Source: a virus
Reading direction: 5' to 3' (one strand)
DNA length: 26,541 nt
IMG/VR virus record: IMGVR_UViG_3300008116_000242
Span: 1-26,541 of that record
Below, piece after piece: positions 7,639 through 15,454 of this stretch. The notes beneath the pieces are model-generated. The model made no database searches, was not told the DNA's origin, and saw nothing but the letters and a program-made list of their open reading frames with translations. Each line of letters starts with the position of its first letter. Position 1 is the stretch's first letter. Position numbers and translations under genes: made by a program.

Positions 7639-10600
7639 TTAGAACTCTCCACCATCAATAATAAAATTTTCTAATCTAGGGATAGGTACTGAATTAGATG
7701 AGATACCCTCAAGTTTCCCACGGACTTTGACTGATGCGTCGGGATAATAGTTAGCTCCTAAAATTATGTCGCCATATTCAGCTTTAAAATAGGTATCGCC
7801 GCCACTTGCATTTAAATAAATGCCATTGTGAGATAAAACGGATCCTACTGAGTATGCATCCTGAAATGGTCCTGGAGAACCAACCAATCTAATATCTCCC
7901 ACCATTTTAGTTATATTGGGAGATGTGCCTTCACTTTGAATATTCTGTGTTTTTACGTCGTGAGGAGCAAGTATCTCTATCCAACCTGTAGGAGTTTTTA
8001 ACAATAAATCATTTTTCTTAAAATCTATTAATTTTAACACTCCAGCATTTGAATCAGCATAATCGTAATAAGTTGCAGCCACAGAAACACCAGGAGTACC
8101 ACTATACTCGTAATCCACAAGATACACAGTTCCAGTAGCTTGGTCTAAGTAAGATAAATCAAAAGGTGGAGTTGCCATACCTGGAGGAAAAACAGAAGAC
8201 ATGTTCTTGAGGTTAAGTCCAGAGCTTCCACCAGAGCCTCCACCAGAGCTTCCACCTATTTTCCTCCAACCCGCCAAGTCAACTTTTAATATGACAGCGC
8301 CTTTTTCAAGATTTAATGTCACTGTAGATGCGGTGTTTAAATCCATGTAACTAAACGGCACAATCCCACCGACAACTCCGTAATCACTATCTATAACATA
8401 TATCGTTCCTGGCGGATCAAACATCAAGTACGTAGATAGATCTATCGGAAAGCTGGGTATTGTTCCTGGTATAATAACATTGCTGATGTTGCCTCTAAAT
8501 GCAACACGCTGTCTGGGTCCAAGTAATACTTGCCAGCCAGTCGCAGTTCTTAATATCCCGTCCCCAACTTTAGCAGTTATTTGTTTAGGATAGAGAGTTA
8601 TCGGATCGGTGTATGTGAATATCACTGGTCCTTCATTGTATGATGAAGGAGAAGGTGGAAGATAGTCGATGTCTATCTCGTAATATGAACCGATGGTCTG
8701 TGATAATTGAAAATTAGCGTTATCAAGATTAATAGGCGAGCTATTTTCAGGATAACCAATTAATTCCGATATCCTTCCTTTGTAACTTATGCTGTTTTGT
8801 GAGCCACCACCACCCCCAACTAGGTCGTCTACATATTTTTTTCTGACTGCGTCGTTTTCGTGCTGGGGCTCTCCCAGCCCCTTAATACGAGAATAACCCA
8901 TACCCATCGATAGATCAATCAAACCAGCACCAACCAGTAACTCAGAATTGATTAAGATAGATGTTCCAGGCGTTGATGGCTCTATCCAAGCTGTTTTAAG
9001 TTGTCCCGTTATTTTAGTTACATTACTATCTATTGTGACTTCTTCTGCGGTGCTAGCAAACCCGCCACTAATTCCTCCTATGAGTAATTTACTTGGCGTA
9101 AGTAATTGCATGTCTGGCGTATGGGAGACTATACCTGATCTACCGTACCACATCCCCAGATGAAGTATATTACTGTCGAGCTCGTCCTTTAACAAAAACC
9201 CTAAACCAAAATTTGGAGTAATTTTAACAGCGGGGCTAGAGCCGGTTAATGTGATTTGGCTAGTTGATATAGGTCCTCCAATTTCACCTCCACCTCCACC
9301 TCCACCTCCACCTCCACCTCCCGACAACACCAATTTTTGCCAACCTGTAGGGCCTTTGAACAACCCGTCTCCAGGAGACAGTGTAATACTGAACATTGCG
9401 TTCATGTCGTAATAGTTCTTAGCCTCTAAGTCAGCACAAACATATAATGCTCCCTCCGTGGTATCAGGAAGCATGTAGTTTAAATTACCCCCTGATGTTG
9501 TTTCATGGGTGAGAGTACCGGAATAGCGCAAACTGGCACCCTTTTTTCCTCCATTACTTAAACAAACCCAACCATTTTGAGTTCTTAACAACAAATCTCC
9601 AATTCTTAGAAATAATTTATTGTACCATGGGTTGTTTTCCCATGTAACTTGCAAAGATTCTTGGCTGGGGTTTCCATTAGTACTAAAAATAGTGTCTACA
9701 ATAAAAAATTGACCAGGAGTAGCTGGAAGGTAAGAACCCCATGCGCTGACCAGGAAACCTAAATCTAAAGGGGGCGAAACAGACGTTACACCGGCACTCA
9801 TTGCAGCTTGATGTAGACTCCCTCTATGATTATTTGTTTTTGCCAGTTCATTCGTTACCCACTGTGTTGAGGCTGCGTAGGAACCAACAGGTATATCATT
9901 AGTTAAGCCATATACAAAACTAGTTTCAATCTCAGAGCTCTTTAAAAACAGCGTAGACTCTAAGGAAGTAAACTTGCCGACTCCTGGTGTTACTGTACCT
10001 ATTGCAGTGCCTTGGATGTTTCCGCCAGTGATAGCTACTGCGTCAGCATTTTGTACAGCTATCGTACCAAAAACTGAATTAGTTTGTGTGACCGGTATTA
10101 TATCCCATCCAGTTGGTGTTTTAACTAGAGCATCTCCCTGAACAGCCACAGCAGAATTTGATCCTGCCCCCCAAGACAAATTGACTTTTCCTCTACCTTG
10201 CGTGTCGTATCCAGCCCCTGCGCTTGTTAATTGGTAATCACCGTTAACGCTATAATATGACCCAGCTGTTTGGCTGAGTGCATCTAAATCCAGCGATGCT
10301 GCAGTTAGAGAGCTATCTATTGGATATACGCTTGTTATTCCACCTTTGTAACTAAAGACAGATGTAGATATACCCGCTATCTGCGCATTTACATATTGCT
10401 TTGTTGCTGCATCACTAGAGTTTACTGGTTCACCTAAACCAGTAATGCTGTTGCCGCCCATATCAATAGTTGGGTCTTCAATGCTTGGTCGATTGATGAT
10501 TGGATCATTAAGAGTTACATCATCATGCGTGGTATTGGCTAATGCAGCAGAAACAGTTACAACATTGGTTACAGAATTCACTCCAATATCTATTCCAGTG

Positions 10601-11220
10601 CCTTCTGTAAACGTTGGCATTGGTGTTGACAAGTAAAGCGTATTAACGTTATACACACTATCGTATCCATACGTTAATCCAGGACCTACATTTAAATTAG
10701 GTGTACTAAATGTTAGGCTCTTGTTTGTGGTATTGGCAATGATATCTATGTTTGTACCAGCAATAAAATTTACAGTGTCTAATCCCTGAGCAGTTAAACC
10801 TGGTTGCCCATCCACTTGCCAGTGTTTAAAAGTGCTATTCATTTGCACCTTGGCGTTTCCACTACCAAGATCTACAACATCAAACCCCGAGTCTTCGTCA
10901 AATCTAAGTCCTGTAACATTTGTTATTTCCCCGCTATACGCACCATTTGTAGATACTTTACTAACAGTAACTGACCCTCCACCTCCACCTCCTCCACCTA
11001 AATTTTTTTGAATGAAGTCGCTGTCAGTTACTCCATCACGAAACCAATATTCTTTGATTTGACCAGCATCTTCGATACCAACTGTTAATCCTTTATAACG
11101 AAGTGTAATTCCTATATCACTGAGAGCGGCACTTGTGCTACTGTATGGGCCATATTTTGCCTCAACTGGTTTGCTTGTACCTACTAAAATTCCACCTGCG
11201 AGCTCGATTCCTATTGGCAT
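7639..11220 (-). CDS. Large modular tail fibre protein with six copies of an internal module
   Basis: This is the largest gene, 1193 residues. Residues 1-75 are the attachment domain shared with the 674-1528 protein, followed by poly-Gly (75-82). Six modules lie at about 289-376, 463-555, 565-631, 811-900, 906-989 and 1002-1084. Each starts with a 'Tyr/Phe-Lys/Arg-Gly-x-Ile' strand, has a 'Gly-x-x-Tyr-x-Val-Asp' core and ends in 'Gly-Asp-x-Leu-Leu-x-Thr-Pro-Thr-Gly-Trp' or a variant. Two 'G-L-G-E-P-x(4)-D-A-x-x-K-x-Y-V' segments (261-277, 780-797) are the classic phage fibre hinge motif. A poly-Gly hinge (634-645) is encoded by a hexanucleotide repeat. The C-terminus reads Phe-Ile-Ile-Asp-Gly-Gly-Glu-Phe. 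It is probably a main long-fibre or baseplate-fibre subunit. The start codon lies one base after the TAA of the upstream fibre gene. Confidence 0.85.
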   Translation of the reverse strand: MPIGIELAGGILVGTSKPVEAKYGPYSSTSAALSDIGITLRYKGLTVGIEDAGQIKEYWFRDGVTDSDFIQKNLGGGGGGGGSVTVSKVSTNGAYSGEITNVTGLRFDEDSGFDVVDLGSGNAKVQMNSTFKHWQVDGQPGLTAQGLDTVNFIAGTNIDIIANTTNKSLTFSTPNLNVGPGLTYGYDSVYNVNTLYLSTPMPTFTEGTGIDIGVNSVTNVVTVSAALANTTHDDVTLNDPIINRPSIEDPTIDMGGNSITGLGEPVNSSDAATKQYVNAQIAGISTSVFSYKGGITSVYPIDSSLTAASLDLDALSQTAGSYYSVNGDYQLTSAGAGYDTQGRGKVNLSWGAGSNSAVAVQGDALVKTPTGWDIIPVTQTNSVFGTIAVQNADAVAITGGNIQGTAIGTVTPGVGKFTSLESTLFLKSSEIETSFVYGLTNDIPVGSYAASTQWVTNELAKTNNHRGSLHQAAMSAGVTSVSPPLDLGFLVSAWGSYLPATPGQFFIVDTIFSTNGNPSQESLQVTWENNPWYNKLFLRIGDLLLRTQNGWVCLSNGGKKGASLRYSGTLTHETTSGGNLNYMLPDTTEGALYVCADLEAKNYYDMNAMFSITLSPGDGLFKGPTGWQKLVLSGGGGGGGGGGGGEIGGPISTSQITLTGSSPAVKITPNFGLGFLLKDELDSNILHLGMWYGRSGIVSHTPDMQLLTPSKLLIGGISGGFASTAEEVTIDSNVTKITGQLKTAWIEPSTPGTSILINSELLVGAGLIDLSMGMGYSRIKGLGEPQHENDAVRKKYVDDLVGGGGGSQNSISYKGRISELIGYPENSSPINLDNANFQLSQTIGSYYEIDIDYLPPSPSSYNEGPVIFTYTDPITLYPKQITAKVGDGILRTATGWQVLLGPRQRVAFRGNISNVIIPGTIPSFPIDLSTYLMFDPPGTIYVIDSDYGVVGGIVPFSYMDLNTASTVTLNLEKGAVILKVDLAGWRKIGGSSGGGSGGSSGLNLKNMSSVFPPGMATPPFDLSYLDQATGTVYLVDYEYSGTPGVSVAATYYDYADSNAGVLKLIDFKKNDLLLKTPTGWIEILAPHDVKTQNIQSEGTSPNITKMVGDIRLVGSPGPFQDAYSVGSVLSHNGIYLNASGGDTYFKAEYGDIILGANYYPDASVKVRGKLEGISSNSVPIPRLENFIIDGGEF
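9285..9320. repeat. Six perfect tandem copies of CACCTC
   Basis: On the plus strand CACCTC is repeated six times without error. On the coding strand it reads GGA GGT and encodes the uninterrupted glycine hinge at residues 634-645 of the large fibre. Each copy gained or lost would change the hinge by two glycines and keep the frame. Confidence 0.9.
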
Positions 11221-11221
11221 A

Positions 11222-12688
11222 TTATTGGTTTTGGTTATTTTTCAATTGAATTGTTTGACTACCGCTTGTTTGCGCATTAGTCGTAGTATGTATCAAGTAG
11301 TCACGAGTCCACAATGAAGTAACTACACTCTGAGGAGCAGAAACAGGATTAAAAATAATTGTAATTGCTCCTTTATTTAAGTTATCAATATAGTAATATG
11401 TTTTTTCTGTGCTACTTGATGGATAAGCTACCGCAAAATGTTGCGCATTTAATAAATATGGGTCAATAGTTATTGTTCCAGTTGTAGTGGCTATAACCTT
11501 GGTAGCCGTGCCGTTTTCTATTGCCTCAACCATTTGCGAAACAGTAATTGGGCTGGAACTCTTCAGATAATAATAAGGATAAACCCCCGTAATTGATGGA
11601 GAACTAGAAGAATCGCTTGTACTTCCAGCGGCTCTGGATGAAAGTAAATTTGTTCCTGCTGCTCCTTTATTATCGTAATAAGCACCAGAACCCTGTCCAT
11701 GAGTTACTGTAACTGCCCAGTTGTTAGCTCCAGATACAACAGCAGAATCAAAAGAAAGTGTATTGCCTGTTTGATTTGTACTAGATATTCCAGTTCCAGT
11801 AAATGTATAATCTATGGCTGCCCCCACCAAAGGATTTGAATTTGTCGCCCCACTACCGTCTTTAATTGTTCCACTAGCAAAAGTAGCAGTGAGGGTTCTA
11901 GAATATGAGCTACCTATCTCAAGAAGTCCAGTGTCGCCATCAACAGACAAAGAAACAGATTTATTTGTTCCAATAGACGCTAAAACAGTTGGGAATAAAA
12001 TCTCGTCTAATGCCTGAACAATTGTTTTTTGCTTCCATGAACTTGCAAGAGCAGGCTGAGCACCCCCCACTGACACGCTATATGTTGCATCAGGTACTGT
12101 TGTATTGTATACAGTTGTACCGCCGCTGCCTGCTCCAGCAACTGCATCATCTACATATTTTTTTCTTGCAGCGTCATTATCATTTACCGGAGCACCTAGA
12201 CCCTGTATGGCTCCCCCTCCGTTTAGGTCAATCTTTGTATTGCCCATGACGGAATATAAATCGCTCAAGAGATTTATAGGAGAAGTGGTTAATCCTCCAG
12301 ATGATGGACCTCTTACCCCATTAGAAAAGGTAGCTATTCCACCAACATTTAAGTTATCAGTGGAATCAATTGTAGTAAACTTACCAGACATTGCGCTACT
12401 TGCGCCAATTGTAGCTCCATTTATACTTCCACCAGTGATCGTAACATCATTGGCGTTTTGGTAAGACATAGTGCCACTACCACCGCCGCCACCTCCTGAG
12501 CTAGAAATAGCATTATCTACATAAGTTTTTGTCGCAAAGGTGCCAGAACCACCAATAGCAAGTGGCGTCCCAGAAGTATTTCCAACGAAAAAATTCTGGT
12601 TAGAGAGATCAATAGCAAGCTCCCCTTCTAGTAAAGAAGTTGGAGTGTTTGTTCCTCTTTTAATTTTTACTTTTGGTTTATTAGCCAT
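11222..12688 (-). CDS. Tail fibre protein with tropism-determinant-like N-terminus and duplicated C-terminal head
   Basis: The 488-residue protein starts with the same small domain as the 6758-7549 fibre (Lys-Ile-Lys-Arg-Gly-Thr, Leu-Glu-Gly-Glu-Leu-Ala-Ile, Phe-Ala-Thr-Lys-Thr-Tyr-Val-Asp), then poly-Gly at 65-70. 'N-D-V-T-I-T-G-G-x-I-N-G-A-T-I-G-A' follows at 80-96, and a 'G-L-G-A-P-V-N-D-N-D-A-A-R-K-K-Y-V-D-D' hinge at 163-181. Residues 191-483 are clearly homologous to residues 677-970 of the collagen-like fibre, sharing Leu-Asp-Glu-Ile-Leu-Phe-Pro-Thr, [10 protein letters not shown], Tyr-Tyr-Asp-Asn-Lys-Gly and Thr-Gly-Val-Tyr-Pro-Tyr-Tyr-Tyr. The duplicated part is probably a receptor-binding or trimerising head; its fold is not one I can name. 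The leader is 'CTACTAAAATG' with no Shine-Dalgarno. Confidence 0.85.
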   Translation of the reverse strand: MANKPKVKIKRGTNTPTSLLEGELAIDLSNQNFFVGNTSGTPLAIGGSGTFATKTYVDNAISSSGGGGGGSGTMSYQNANDVTITGGSINGATIGASSAMSGKFTTIDSTDNLNVGGIATFSNGVRGPSSGGLTTSPINLLSDLYSVMGNTKIDLNGGGAIQGLGAPVNDNDAARKKYVDDAVAGAGSGGTTVYNTTVPDATYSVSVGGAQPALASSWKQKTIVQALDEILFPTVLASIGTNKSVSLSVDGDTGLLEIGSSYSRTLTATFASGTIKDGSGATNSNPLVGAAIDYTFTGTGISSTNQTGNTLSFDSAVVSGANNWAVTVTHGQGSGAYYDNKGAAGTNLLSSRAAGSTSDSSSSPSITGVYPYYYLKSSSPITVSQMVEAIENGTATKVIATTTGTITIDPYLLNAQHFAVAYPSSSTEKTYYYIDNLNKGAITIIFNPVSAPQSVVTSLWTRDYLIHTTTNAQTSGSQTIQLKNNQNQ

Positions 12689-12741
12689 TTTAGTAGATTT
12701 ATTATATTATTACTTGTTGCGCGTGTCAGTTATTTTATTTA

Positions 12742-13098
12742 TTAGTATTCACCACAGTCTATTAAAGTACTTCCAGATATTGTACCACCAGTTATGTCTA
12801 CGCTTTCTTTTTGCTGAGACGCCATAGAACCGAAACCGGATGTGGGGAACTCTGAGTGCGTATGTGGAACTGGAGGAAGCTGAATCCACTGTCTAGTGTC
12901 TCCATCATTATATAAGAAAAATTGCTGTAAATCTGTTTTTCTTATCCATATCTGATTGTCTGCTACGGACGCAACACTTGGCGCTGTGTTAGCTATAATT
13001 ACATCATATTGAGCGTTTATTACGGAAGGAGTTAAAAGAACCTCTTTTAATGATCCATCTGATTGCTCCTGTAATACAACTATATCGGTATTAGCCAT
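12742..13098 (-). CDS. Small fibre/structural protein
   Basis: The product has 118 residues. It contains Asn-Gln-Ile-Trp-Ile-Arg-Lys-Thr-Asp-Leu-Gln-Gln-Phe-Phe-Leu-Tyr-Asn-Asp-Gly-Asp and Gln-Trp-Ile-Gln-Leu-Pro-Pro, the usual 'x-I-W-I-x-T-x-x-x-x-x-F-L-Y-x-D-G' pattern of short phage appendage proteins. A Pro-His-Thr-His segment follows, and the C-terminus reads Gly-Gly-Thr-Ile-Ser-Gly-Ser-Thr-Leu-Ile-Asp-Cys-Gly-Glu-Tyr, which resembles the ends of two larger fibres in the cassette. The ATG overlaps the TAA of the upstream signal-peptide protein as TAATG. It is likely a minor fibre or the tip of a short fibre. Confidence 0.75.
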   Translation of the reverse strand: MANTDIVVLQEQSDGSLKEVLLTPSVINAQYDVIIANTAPSVASVADNQIWIRKTDLQQFFLYNDGDTRQWIQLPPVPHTHSEFPTSGFGSMASQQKESVDITGGTISGSTLIDCGEY

Positions 13099-13403
13099 TA
13101 CCAGGTTCCCATTCTTATTCTTCTCCAGTTATTTGTATTAATACAAATATACAAAAAGTTATCTTGATAGGCTATCTGTCCAGTTACACCAGTACTAGTT
13201 GGAGTCAATGGAGGTGAACTAAACTTCAAATACTGAGACATGTTTAAGGCATTATACAATAAAGACGTATTGCTATTATTGAAGAATAGCGAAGTAAAAG
13301 AATCATTTGAGTCTAGTGTATATCTTGTTGTTGCCGTCTCTTGTGCCAATGCTCCTAAACTAAAAATAACTACAAAGGATAAATAAATACTGTATTTGAG
13401 CAT
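13098..13403 (-). CDS. Small protein with a signal peptide and a phage-fibre-type C-terminus
   Basis: The 101-residue protein begins with a typical Sec signal peptide: one Lys at position 3, a hydrophobic core at 4-17 and Ala-Leu-Ala at 18-20 before Gln21, a good signal peptidase I site. The mature part has a Phe/Asn/Ser-rich segment. Its end reads Gly-Gln-Ile-Ala-Tyr-x-Asp-Asn-Phe-Leu-Tyr-Ile-Cys-Ile, then Asn-Asn-Trp-Arg-Arg-Ile, a pattern common at the ends of phage structural proteins ('G-x-I-A-Y-x-D-x-x-L-Y-V-C-x...W-K-R'). A signal peptide is unusual for a virion protein. It may be exported by the host cell, or the N-terminus may serve as a membrane anchor. It is the first gene of the fibre cassette and is coupled to the next gene by TAATG. 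Confidence 0.75.
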   Translation of the reverse strand: MLKYSIYLSFVVIFSLGALAQETATTRYTLDSNDSFTSLFFNNSNTSLLYNALNMSQYLKFSSPPLTPTSTGVTGQIAYQDNFLYICINTNNWRRIRMGTW

Positions 13404-13471
13404 ATCTTTTTAAATGGTTGCCTTTATGATAACAGGATTAAATTATATTTTAGCTGGTAGCTAAAAAAAAG

Positions 13472-13669
13472 CTATTTTTTATTTATAAACAACTCTAACT
13501 GCTTCCTTATGGGGGAGTCGCCAGAGATCTTTGGAATAACGTTTTTGATAATATTGTCCATATCTTTTAGTGTATTAAGAGAACTTATCTTCTCGTTAGC
13601 CTGTCTCATAATTTCGTCTACGTCATCCTCTATCTTAACTATGCTTGGTGGAATCATTTTATTGCTCAT
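13472..13669 (-). CDS. Hypothetical protein, 65 residues, helical
   Basis: The protein is charged and mostly helical in character, with no cysteine and no membrane segment. It has a central 'I-S-S-L-N-T-L-K-D-M-D-N-I-I' stretch and a basic end (Asn-Lys-Lys). I do not recognise a family. It lies between tRNA-Arg and the fibre cassette. An AT-only stretch with hairpin potential follows its stop codon (13450-13474). A second ATG at codon 5 is a possible alternative start. Confidence 0.6.
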   Translation of the reverse strand: MSNKMIPPSIVKIEDDVDEIMRQANEKISSLNTLKDMDNIIKNVIPKISGDSPIRKQLELFINKK

Positions 13670-13709
13670 ATTACTATTAGATATATTTATTGTTGTTCAG
13701 TCAAGGAAA

Positions 13710-13783
13710 CGTGCCCAGCTGGGATCGAACCAGCAACCTACGCTTTAGAAGAGCGTTGCTCTATCCAATTGAGCTATGGGCAC
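13710..13783 (-). tRNA. tRNA-Arg, anticodon TCT
   Basis: Read on the minus strand, a seven-pair acceptor stem (GTGCCCA with TGGGCAC) encloses a D arm, an anticodon stem ACGCT/AGCGT with loop CTTCTAA (anticodon TCT, reading AGA), and a T arm with GGTTCGATCC. The discriminator base is G at 13710. CCA is not encoded. AGA is a codon used often in AT-rich phage genes, which fits a role in supplementing the host tRNA pool. Confidence 0.95.
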
Positions 13784-13802
13784 TTATAAAATAATTAGAT
13801 AG

Positions 13803-13838
13803 ATTATGGCCGTGAGGGTTTAGTCTCACGGCCATAAT
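13803..13838. terminator. 14-bp perfect hairpin between a hypothetical gene and tRNA-Arg
   Basis: ATTATGGCCGTGAG (13803-13816) pairs perfectly with CTCACGGCCATAAT (13825-13838) across an 8-base loop. The T-run (TTTTTCTT) follows the stem only when read on the plus strand. On the minus strand, where the genes lie, the stem is followed by CTATCTAATTATTTT, a weaker tract. It could be a bidirectional or antisense-blocking terminator, or a processing or stability hairpin at the end of the upstream minus-strand message just before the tRNA. Confidence 0.6.
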
Positions 13839-13848
13839 TTTTCTTGTT

Positions 13849-14445
13849 TTAAACTTTTTTCGCTATCACATCTTTAAAGCAAACTCCACAATAGTCAAGT
13901 ATTGTAGAGCAAATCGCTAAACACATGGAGCAACTTTTTACTACCTGTGCACAATCAACCTCAATAGAATCATCGCATATTTGAGATAGAATATCACCAG
14001 ATATTACGTTTAATAGTGAGGCACACCCCAATAACTGTACTAAATATTTTACCTCATCGTACTCAAAGTCTAGAGATATAGTTTGTGGTATGTCTCCACA
14101 CTTAACTAGCGACTCTATTTCCAGCACCTCAAAGATTTTGTGAATGTCGTGAATGACCATTGAAACCCCTGAGATTATATCCTCCTGGTTTAATGAGCCT
14201 TCATCTATATATTCTCCAATCCAAAATTGGTTAAGGAGAGAGGCCGAATGAGAACTTAGACCAGCAGCAAGCTTAACAAGTCCAATGTCTGCCATGGACA
14301 TATATGCATTAAGCTGTGGTTTGTGTTTTCTGATTCTTGTTATGTATTTTTGAAATAATGGATCAATAAAGCTGTATTCGTTGTCGCACACCTGAAATTC
14401 ATCAATTTCTTCTGTGCTTGCAACTTGTTCAGTTTTCGTTGTCAT
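13849..14445 (-). CDS. Hypothetical protein with cysteine-rich C-terminus
   Basis: From the ATG at 14445 the protein has 198 residues. An in-frame ATG at 14484 also exists, but it would overlap the upstream gene by 56 bases and add a poor sequence, so I chose the later one. The N-terminal 20 residues are polar. The rest is helical, with Ile-His-Asp-Ile-His-Lys at 98-103. Eight of its ten cysteines fall in residues 141-189, including the pattern C-x(2)-C-x(3)-C (172, 175, 179) and C-x(2)-C (186, 189). A metal site or buried disulfides are possible. I do not recognise the family. It is the last protein gene before the hairpin and tRNA-Arg. Confidence 0.65.
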   Translation of the reverse strand: MTTKTEQVASTEEIDEFQVCDNEYSFIDPLFQKYITRIRKHKPQLNAYMSMADIGLVKLAAGLSSHSASLLNQFWIGEYIDEGSLNQEDIISGVSMVIHDIHKIFEVLEIESLVKCGDIPQTISLDFEYDEVKYLVQLLGCASLLNVISGDILSQICDDSIEVDCAQVVKSCSMCLAICSTILDYCGVCFKDVIAKKV

Positions 14446-14836
14446 TTTTTGTATTGTCCTCTGCGTTTGCCAGAGCAAGAGCACCTTGTTTTAGTTTCTC
14501 GTTATTCAATTCAACATATTGATTTATAGATGTCTCTATAGAAAGAAGCATGTTGTAATTATCCTCTGGAGTATAGACTTCAGAATTACCGTTAAGGTCT
14601 GAAGTGCTGTATTTTGCTGGCAACGCCTCAGGAATTCCAGGAACCACGCTACTTTCATTATGATACCTAGTGTAAATTAATGGGGTCATTACCCCCGTTT
14701 CTTTGTCAGTGACTTCAATCTCAAAGACATTAAGAAACACTGTCTTTTGTTGATTGTTTTTAATGATTACATCATAATTTAGCTCCTGGACTTCAGATTC
14801 GTCTTCCGTCTTTTCTGTATTGGTTTCTTCGCTCAT
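14429..14836 (-). CDS. Hypothetical acidic protein
   Basis: The 135-residue protein has a Glu/Thr-rich N-terminus (1-19), a central beta-like part (Tyr-Asp-Val-Ile-Ile-Lys-Asn, Val-Phe-Leu-Asn-Val-Phe-Glu-Ile-Glu-Val) and an Asn/Asp/Glu-rich tail. No known motif is visible. Its stop lies 17 bases inside the next gene if that starts at 14445, so the pair may be translationally coupled. Confidence 0.6.
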   Translation of the reverse strand: MSEETNTEKTEDESEVQELNYDVIIKNNQQKTVFLNVFEIEVTDKETGVMTPLIYTRYHNESSVVPGIPEALPAKYSTSDLNGNSEVYTPEDNYNMLLSIETSINQYVELNNEKLKQGALALANAEDNTKNDNEN

Positions 14837-14844
14837 ATATATTT

Positions 14845-15150
14845 TTATTTAATTGTTTGCTTTTTTTTAGCTACCACAGCCGATTTCTTTTTTGCGGCCT
14901 CTTTCTTTACTTTAGTTATCTTAGAAGATTGTGTACGAATTTCTGAGTTATCTACTTCCTCGTAGAACTTATTTATCTTTTGTTTTATGGACATCATGTC
15001 TCTTGCAGCAGCGTCATAAACATTTGCTCCAATTACAAAGGCTGACGTTACTGAATTAAGTTCACGAAGAATATTATTCTCACGAGTGAGTGAAATTAAT
15101 TGTTTTTTGAGTTCTATTGTTTCTTTGTTGTTGTTTATGTTTTTATTCAT
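14845..15150 (-). CDS. Hypothetical protein with coiled coil and Lys-rich tail
   Basis: The product has 101 residues. Residues 1-30 (Ile-Glu-Leu-Lys-Lys-Gln-Leu-Ile-Ser-Leu-Thr-Arg-Glu-Asn-Asn-Ile-Leu) show leucine/isoleucine spacing of a short coiled coil. The last 25 residues are rich in Lys and Ala (Lys-Lys-Glu-Ala-Ala-Lys-Lys-Lys), like nucleic-acid-binding tails. The leader before ATG is 'ACAAAATAAAAAATAT', A-rich with no Shine-Dalgarno. Function unknown. Confidence 0.6.
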   Translation of the reverse strand: MNKNINNNKETIELKKQLISLTRENNILRELNSVTSAFVIGANVYDAAARDMMSIKQKINKFYEEVDNSEIRTQSSKITKVKKEAAKKKSAVVAKKKQTIK

Positions 15151-15157
15151 ATATTTT

Positions 15158-15454
15158 TTATTTTGTGGTAATTTTATTCAACCAATCATCTGGCACAGTT
15201 TTTAAAGCTCTACCTAGGGCAATCTTGTTTCCAAGTTTTCTGTTCCAGTTATCTGCTTTACTGCACAATGCTACTCCTCTATGTTCTACCCCTTCTGGAT
15301 CCCTAATCTCTATACATGTTCCAATTTTAGAAAGCTCCAGAGCTTTTTCATTTACGTCGAATGCATGTGGAATCGTATATGGGTCTGTGTGAAGAACCCT
15401 TACTTTGAATCCGTTTTGCCGTAGATCCTTAATTGTAATTTTGTCTTTTTGCAT
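15158..15454 (-). CDS. Conserved-looking phage protein of unknown function
   Basis: The 98-residue protein has a basic N-terminus, a core with Gly-Thr-Cys-Ile-Glu-Ile-Arg-Asp-Pro-Glu-Gly-Val, and a segment Gly-Val-Ala-Leu-Cys-Ser-Lys-Ala-Asp-Asn-Trp-Asn-Arg-Lys-Leu-Gly followed by Ala-Leu-Gly-Arg-Ala-Leu. The last part ('A-x-C-S-x-x-D-N-x-x-R-K-x-G-x-x-I-A-x-G-R-A-L') recalls small proteins found in many phages, but I cannot name a function. The ATG overlaps the TAA of the MazG-like gene as TAATG, indicating coupling. Confidence 0.65.
   Translation of the reverse strand: MQKDKITIKDLRQNGFKVRVLHTDPYTIPHAFDVNEKALELSKIGTCIEIRDPEGVEHRGVALCSKADNWNRKLGNKIALGRALKTVPDDWLNKITTK

Noticed and set aside
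13480-13487. TATAAATA on the minus strand, matching the T4 late promoter, upstream of the fibre cassette
   Set aside because: Position is attractive, but in sequence this AT-rich two or three such octamers are expected by chance per strand in the window, and other late-gene leaders here lack it.
13441-13490. AT-rich inverted repeats (TTTTAGCT/AGCTAAAA, TAGCT/AGCTA) after the 65-residue gene
   Set aside because: Stems are short and AT-only, and no run of T follows on the minus strand. Not called a terminator.
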